The notes below the pieces were generated by a model. The model was given only the letters and a program-made list of their open reading frames with translations, ran no database searches and had not been told where the DNA came from. A program made the position numbers and the translations under genes. From Gammaproteobacteria bacterium (GTDB taxonomy: Bacteria > Pseudomonadota > Gammaproteobacteria > Pseudomonadales > Azotimanducaceae_A), in contig DUAT01000191.1 in assembly GCA_012960755.1 (NCBI GenBank), positions 3,218-9,247 of the forward strand: a stretch of 6,030 nt of DNA, read 5' to 3'. Positions 4,060-6,030 of this stretch are shown in pieces (positions within the stretch are counted from its first letter, which is position 1; each line of letters opens with the position of its first letter).

Positions 4060-5345
4060 TCCCAACATCCCACTAACACCGTAAACGTTTCTGCTTTTTC
4101 TGCGATGTCTGGTAGTTTGAGCTCTTCTGTGGAGTCTGCTTTTTCATACGGTATTTTGTTTGACTGCAAGAAATTCTCAACAATGTTGGACTTAACGGCA
4201 AAGTTAACGTTCTGTGCAATGTGTCCTGTTGCATCAGCGTATTTCTTACTGAGTATTTTGATTGCAACACCTACTACATTTCCTGAACTATCCAGTAGCG
4301 GCCCACCACTATTGCCGGGTTGAGTTGGGGCATCAAATTGAAACACTGTTGAGTCGTTTCCGGCACCAGACAAGTTATTTACATTTCCTTCTGTGATGGT
4401 TGCACTGGTAGACAATTGGCCAAACAGAGGATAGCCATAGTTCACCACCATTTCGCCAAGGCGTATCCGCTTGCCGCCTCTTAACTTTGCTGTATTTCCA
4501 ATGGGCTTTTGTAGCCGAATCAACCCTAAGTCGTTTGAAACATCTCTAGCGACTGTTTGAGCATCTATCTCTTGATTGCCATGTCGAATGCTTACCGCAT
4601 TGCAATCGTCAAGTACATGTTCTGCAGTGACAACGTAGTATTTATTTACTGTGAAGCCTGTTCCAGTGGCAATGAGTTTGTAGTCAGAGTCAGGTTTGGG
4701 TTTTTCATTTTTTGATGTGAATGAGTCATTAGACGGCTGATTATTTAAAGACTGTAGGTTGACATCAACAATCTCGCAAACCTGCTGGTACTTCTGCTTG
4801 CAAGAATAAAGTACCTTATGTTTTACGTCTGGGATACTGTCGCCCCACTGCACGTAACAGTTTTCTCCGGTAACGACAGATCGTTTACCCCCAGAGAAAT
4901 GGCAAGCAAGTGCCACGTCTTTGCCATGATCAATTGCCGGTTTAGCCCATTCTTTATATTTCTTTTGGAAGTCTGATAGGTTCAGATCGTTTCCGAAAGA
5001 GGGCTTTGAAATGTCGTATTTCCAGTCCTTGATAAAATCAGACTCGCCGTTTACATCAACTACCCTGCACGTATCTGGCCTTATCGATACTTTTTGACAA
5101 CCGCGAATCGCCTCTACTTCAGCGTCTTTCAGGTTAGCGTCCTGCCCACCACCGAATGCGTTATCTGACGCCATCGCTAAAGCGACATATTCATAATGCG
5201 TTGATGCCTCGATGAGCGCCATGTAATCAGCTAATCTTTCTGAAGAGAATGGCTTTCCGAAAAAATCAACTCCATAGAGACTGCCAGTAGCGTGAACAGG
5301 CATAATTGGCAGCAAAAGAAGGGAAAGAGTCAGATATCGTTTCAT
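4056..5345 (-). CDS. Secreted trypsin-like (S1 family) serine protease with N-terminal Cys repeats
   Basis: This gene encodes 429 residues. A signal peptide (residues 1-19, KR then LTLSLLLL, cleavage after V-H-A) sends it to the periplasm or beyond. Residues about 52-100 and 143-196 look like two versions of one small module: an ALAMAS or ALACHF strand, then paired cysteines (C83/C93 and C182/C190), each ending in V-V/I-D-V-N. A polar linker (200-222) leads to the protease domain. GTGFTVNKYYVVTAEH carries His243, NDLGLIRL carries Asp272 and PGNSGGPLLD carries Ser346, so the triad is complete. The layout is like HtrA/trypsin proteases, but no PDZ domain follows. The chain ends in an extension (LPDIAEKAETFTVLVGCWE). 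GAGATCGAT before the ATG is a modest ribosome site. It is first in the unit, and its stop overlaps the start of the membrane-protein gene. The substrate is unknown. Confidence 0.9.
   Translation of the reverse strand: MKRYLTLSLLLLPIMPVHATGSLYGVDFFGKPFSSERLADYMALIEASTHYEYVALAMASDNAFGGGQDANLKDAEVEAIRGCQKVSIRPDTCRVVDVNGESDFIKDWKYDISKPSFGNDLNLSDFQKKYKEWAKPAIDHGKDVALACHFSGGKRSVVTGENCYVQWGDSIPDVKHKVLYSCKQKYQQVCEIVDVNLQSLNNQPSNDSFTSKNEKPKPDSDYKLIATGTGFTVNKYYVVTAEHVLDDCNAVSIRHGNQEIDAQTVARDVSNDLGLIRLQKPIGNTAKLRGGKRIRLGEMVVNYGYPLFGQLSTSATITEGNVNNLSGAGNDSTVFQFDAPTQPGNSGGPLLDSSGNVVGVAIKILSKKYADATGHIAQNVNFAVKSNIVENFLQSNKIPYEKADSTEELKLPDIAEKAETFTVLVGCWE
4059..4083 (-). repeat. Short direct repeat at the protease 3' end, copy 1
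   Basis: This is the 3' end of the protease gene encoding T-V-L-V-G-C-W-E; its last bases run into the ATGA start/stop overlap. It matches 3794-3818 at 22 of 25 positions with only synonymous changes. Because it is coding and in frame with an intact protease, it is probably the source copy. Confidence 0.75.
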
Positions 5346-5509
5346 ATCGATCTCAATGTTGTGACTAGCGCCTACGCCGCAGGGTACTTGATTCTCCTCA
5401 ATTCCACGTAACCCGAATTATCGGAATTCATACTTCCATAATACCCCGACGGCTCAAGGGAATCTAACAGGCATGTGAGCGTGGGCGGGGGATCGGGAAT
5501 CACAGCGCC

Positions 5510-5779
5510 TTAGGCTTTTTCTAGGAACGTAACCTCTGGAGGCCCCAGTACCCCGGCCTTCGCCTGCACTTCTTTCATTTCGGGCGCCGAAAAAAAAGCG
5601 ATGAACGCTTCTTTCGATGGTGCAGTTCCAATCGCAACAGCGTTGCCCTCGTCATCGAGATTTCTGTAGGCGCTAGCGTTGATGCCCGCCGCCTCCCGCG
5701 CAGATGCGTGACCATCAAACGTGGCTTTCCACGCATCAAAATCGCTTACCTTGAGTGACACAATAACCGTAACGCTCAT
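5510..5779 (-). CDS. Small ferredoxin-like (dimeric alpha/beta-barrel type) protein
   Basis: This gene encodes 89 residues. The order strand SVTVIVSLKV, helix DFDAWKATFDGHASAREAAG, strand ASAYRNLDDEGNAVAIGTAP, helix KEAFIAFFSAPEMKEVQAKAG, strand PPEVTFLEKA is the beta-alpha-beta-beta-alpha-beta plan of small antibiotic-biosynthesis-monooxygenase/stress-responsive barrel proteins. F-D-A-W-K-A-F-D near the N-terminus is common in that superfamily. Such proteins usually form dimers and may bind or transform small hydrophobic molecules; the substrate cannot be told here. AGGA lies seven bases upstream of the ATG. It is a single-gene unit, separated by 164 bases from the protease gene downstream, and its third codon positions are visibly more G+C-rich than those of the protease unit. 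Its 5' end faces integrase remnant B, as the NTF2-like gene faces remnant A. No clear terminator follows its stop. Confidence 0.8.
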   Translation of the reverse strand: MSVTVIVSLKVSDFDAWKATFDGHASAREAAGINASAYRNLDDEGNAVAIGTAPSKEAFIAFFSAPEMKEVQAKAGVLGPPEVTFLEKA

Positions 5780-5810
5780 TTCAATATCCTATGTTTACAT
5801 TGGCACAGGC

Positions 5811-5858
5811 AAGTATACGCATTTAAGGGCGGAGGATTTGGTGAAGCGGTTGGGATAG
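5811..5858 (+). pseudogene. Tyrosine recombinase 3'-end remnant B
   Basis: From 5814 the frame reads YTHLRAEDLVKRLG and then TAG (5856-5858). It is nearly identical to the end of remnant A in protein (one R to K change) but differs at seven of 42 bases, mostly at synonymous positions. Only the catalytic tyrosine and what follows remain; everything upstream is unrelated and lies just before the divergent small gene at 5779. It cannot encode a recombinase. Right after the stop, AGCGT (5857-5861) pairs with ACGCT (5867-5871), leading into the 25-base repeat. Confidence 0.8.
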
Positions 5859-5866
5859 CGTGGGTT

Positions 5867-5891
5867 ACGCTGTTGCGTAGAGAGGCGCTCT
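5867..5891 (+). repeat. 25-base interspersed repeat, copy 2
   Basis: This copy matches 3470-3494 at 22 of 25 positions. TACGC (5866-5870) pairs perfectly with GCGTA (5875-5879) around a TGTT loop. It lies between integrase remnants B and D, eight bases after the stop of B, which ties the repeat to integrase 3' ends. GTGGGTTACGC at its left edge also recalls a palindromic repeat type seen dispersed in many proteobacterial genomes, but the second arm of that type is missing here. Confidence 0.7.
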
Positions 5892-5897
5892 ATGTAC

Positions 5898-5951
5898 CGT
5901 GTGCTCAGAGGTTAATGCGCTATATCCTTTTGAGAGCCAAGGACTTGGTGA
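5898..5951 (+). pseudogene. Tyrosine recombinase 3'-end remnant D (degenerate)
   Basis: CGTGTGCT (5898-5905) followed, after a short insertion, by ATGCGCTATA (5915 on) lines up with CGTGTGCT-GATGCGCTATA of remnant A. From ATG 5915 the frame reads MRYILLRAKDLVS, against MRYTHLRAEDLVR in A. Over 38 bases, 30 are identical. The T-H after the catalytic tyrosine is changed to I-L, and the RLG ending is lost, so this is an older, decayed copy. Its edge lies seven bases from the stop codon of the minus-strand gene at 5958. Confidence 0.65.
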
Positions 5952-5957
5952 GTGGTT

Positions 5958-6030
5958 TCATTCTTCTATAGATGATTTGCGTGAGTCAATCTGGATTGCA
6001 ATACCAATGCCCAGTAGCAAAATTCCTTGC
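5958..6030 (-). CDS. Probable C-terminal end of a small membrane protein (partial)
   Basis: A minus-strand frame enters from the right edge and ends at a TGA at 5958-5960. Its 23 visible residues, GILLLGIGIAIQ followed by IDSRKSSIEE, look like the end of a membrane helix with a short charged tail. One other frame is also open over most of this stretch, so the call rests on the residue pattern alone. If real, it is the next gene unit to the right of the integrase remnants. Confidence 0.4.
   Translation of the reverse strand, partial: QGILLLGIGIAIQIDSRKSSIEE

Noticed and set aside
3747..4323. Plus-strand frames opposite the protease unit (3747-4004 and 4105-4323)
   Set aside because: They are antisense shadows of the protease, membrane-protein and helical-protein genes and lack ribosome sites.

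Overview
The window looks like a mosaic accessory region of a Gram-negative, probably gammaproteobacterial, chromosome. The evidence is three lipoproteins with lipoboxes, a FlgO-like envelope protein, a secreted trypsin-like protease, and several leftover 3' ends of phage-type tyrosine recombinases. Genus cannot be read from this sequence. Nearly all intact genes lie on the minus strand. The exceptions are one orphan ORF at 1151-1663 and the integrase remnants, which are on the plus strand.

Layout. 1-356: start of a glycine/serine-rich lipoprotein that runs off the left edge. 511-840: a stand-alone NTF2/SnoaL-like protein. 861-995: integrase 3'-end remnant A, followed by a possible boundary repeat. 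1100-1143: a strong hairpin that would bury an AGGAGG, upstream of an ATG-TAA-GTG and the 170-codon orphan ORF (1151-1663). 2959-1722: a two-gene lipoprotein operon, an unknown lipoprotein followed by a FlgO-domain lipoprotein. 2960-3495: about 535 bases without a convincing gene, ending in a 25-base interspersed repeat. 5345-3496: a three-gene unit of secreted S1 protease, small two-helix membrane protein and small helical protein. 5779-5510: a small ferredoxin-like (dimeric alpha/beta-barrel type) protein. 5811-5858 and 5898-5951: integrase remnants B and D, with the second copy of the 25-base repeat between them. 5958-6030: probable C-terminus of another minus-strand membrane protein.

How it fits together. 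The main pattern is modular. Small unrelated gene units are separated by boundaries that carry an integrase 3' end, a related 25-base repeat, or both. The integrase ends differ mostly at synonymous sites, so they look like ends of several distinct integrases rather than one recent duplication. I infer stepwise site-specific accretion with loss of the integrase bodies. The most coherent candidate system is the protease/membrane-protein/helical-protein unit. Its first two genes overlap by ATGA. The membrane-protein gene contains a canonical -1 slippery heptamer (T TTT TTA). A -1 shift there would give a protein ending in the same octapeptide as the protease, and the two copies of that octapeptide differ only at synonymous positions. 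No function is established for this unit from sequence alone.
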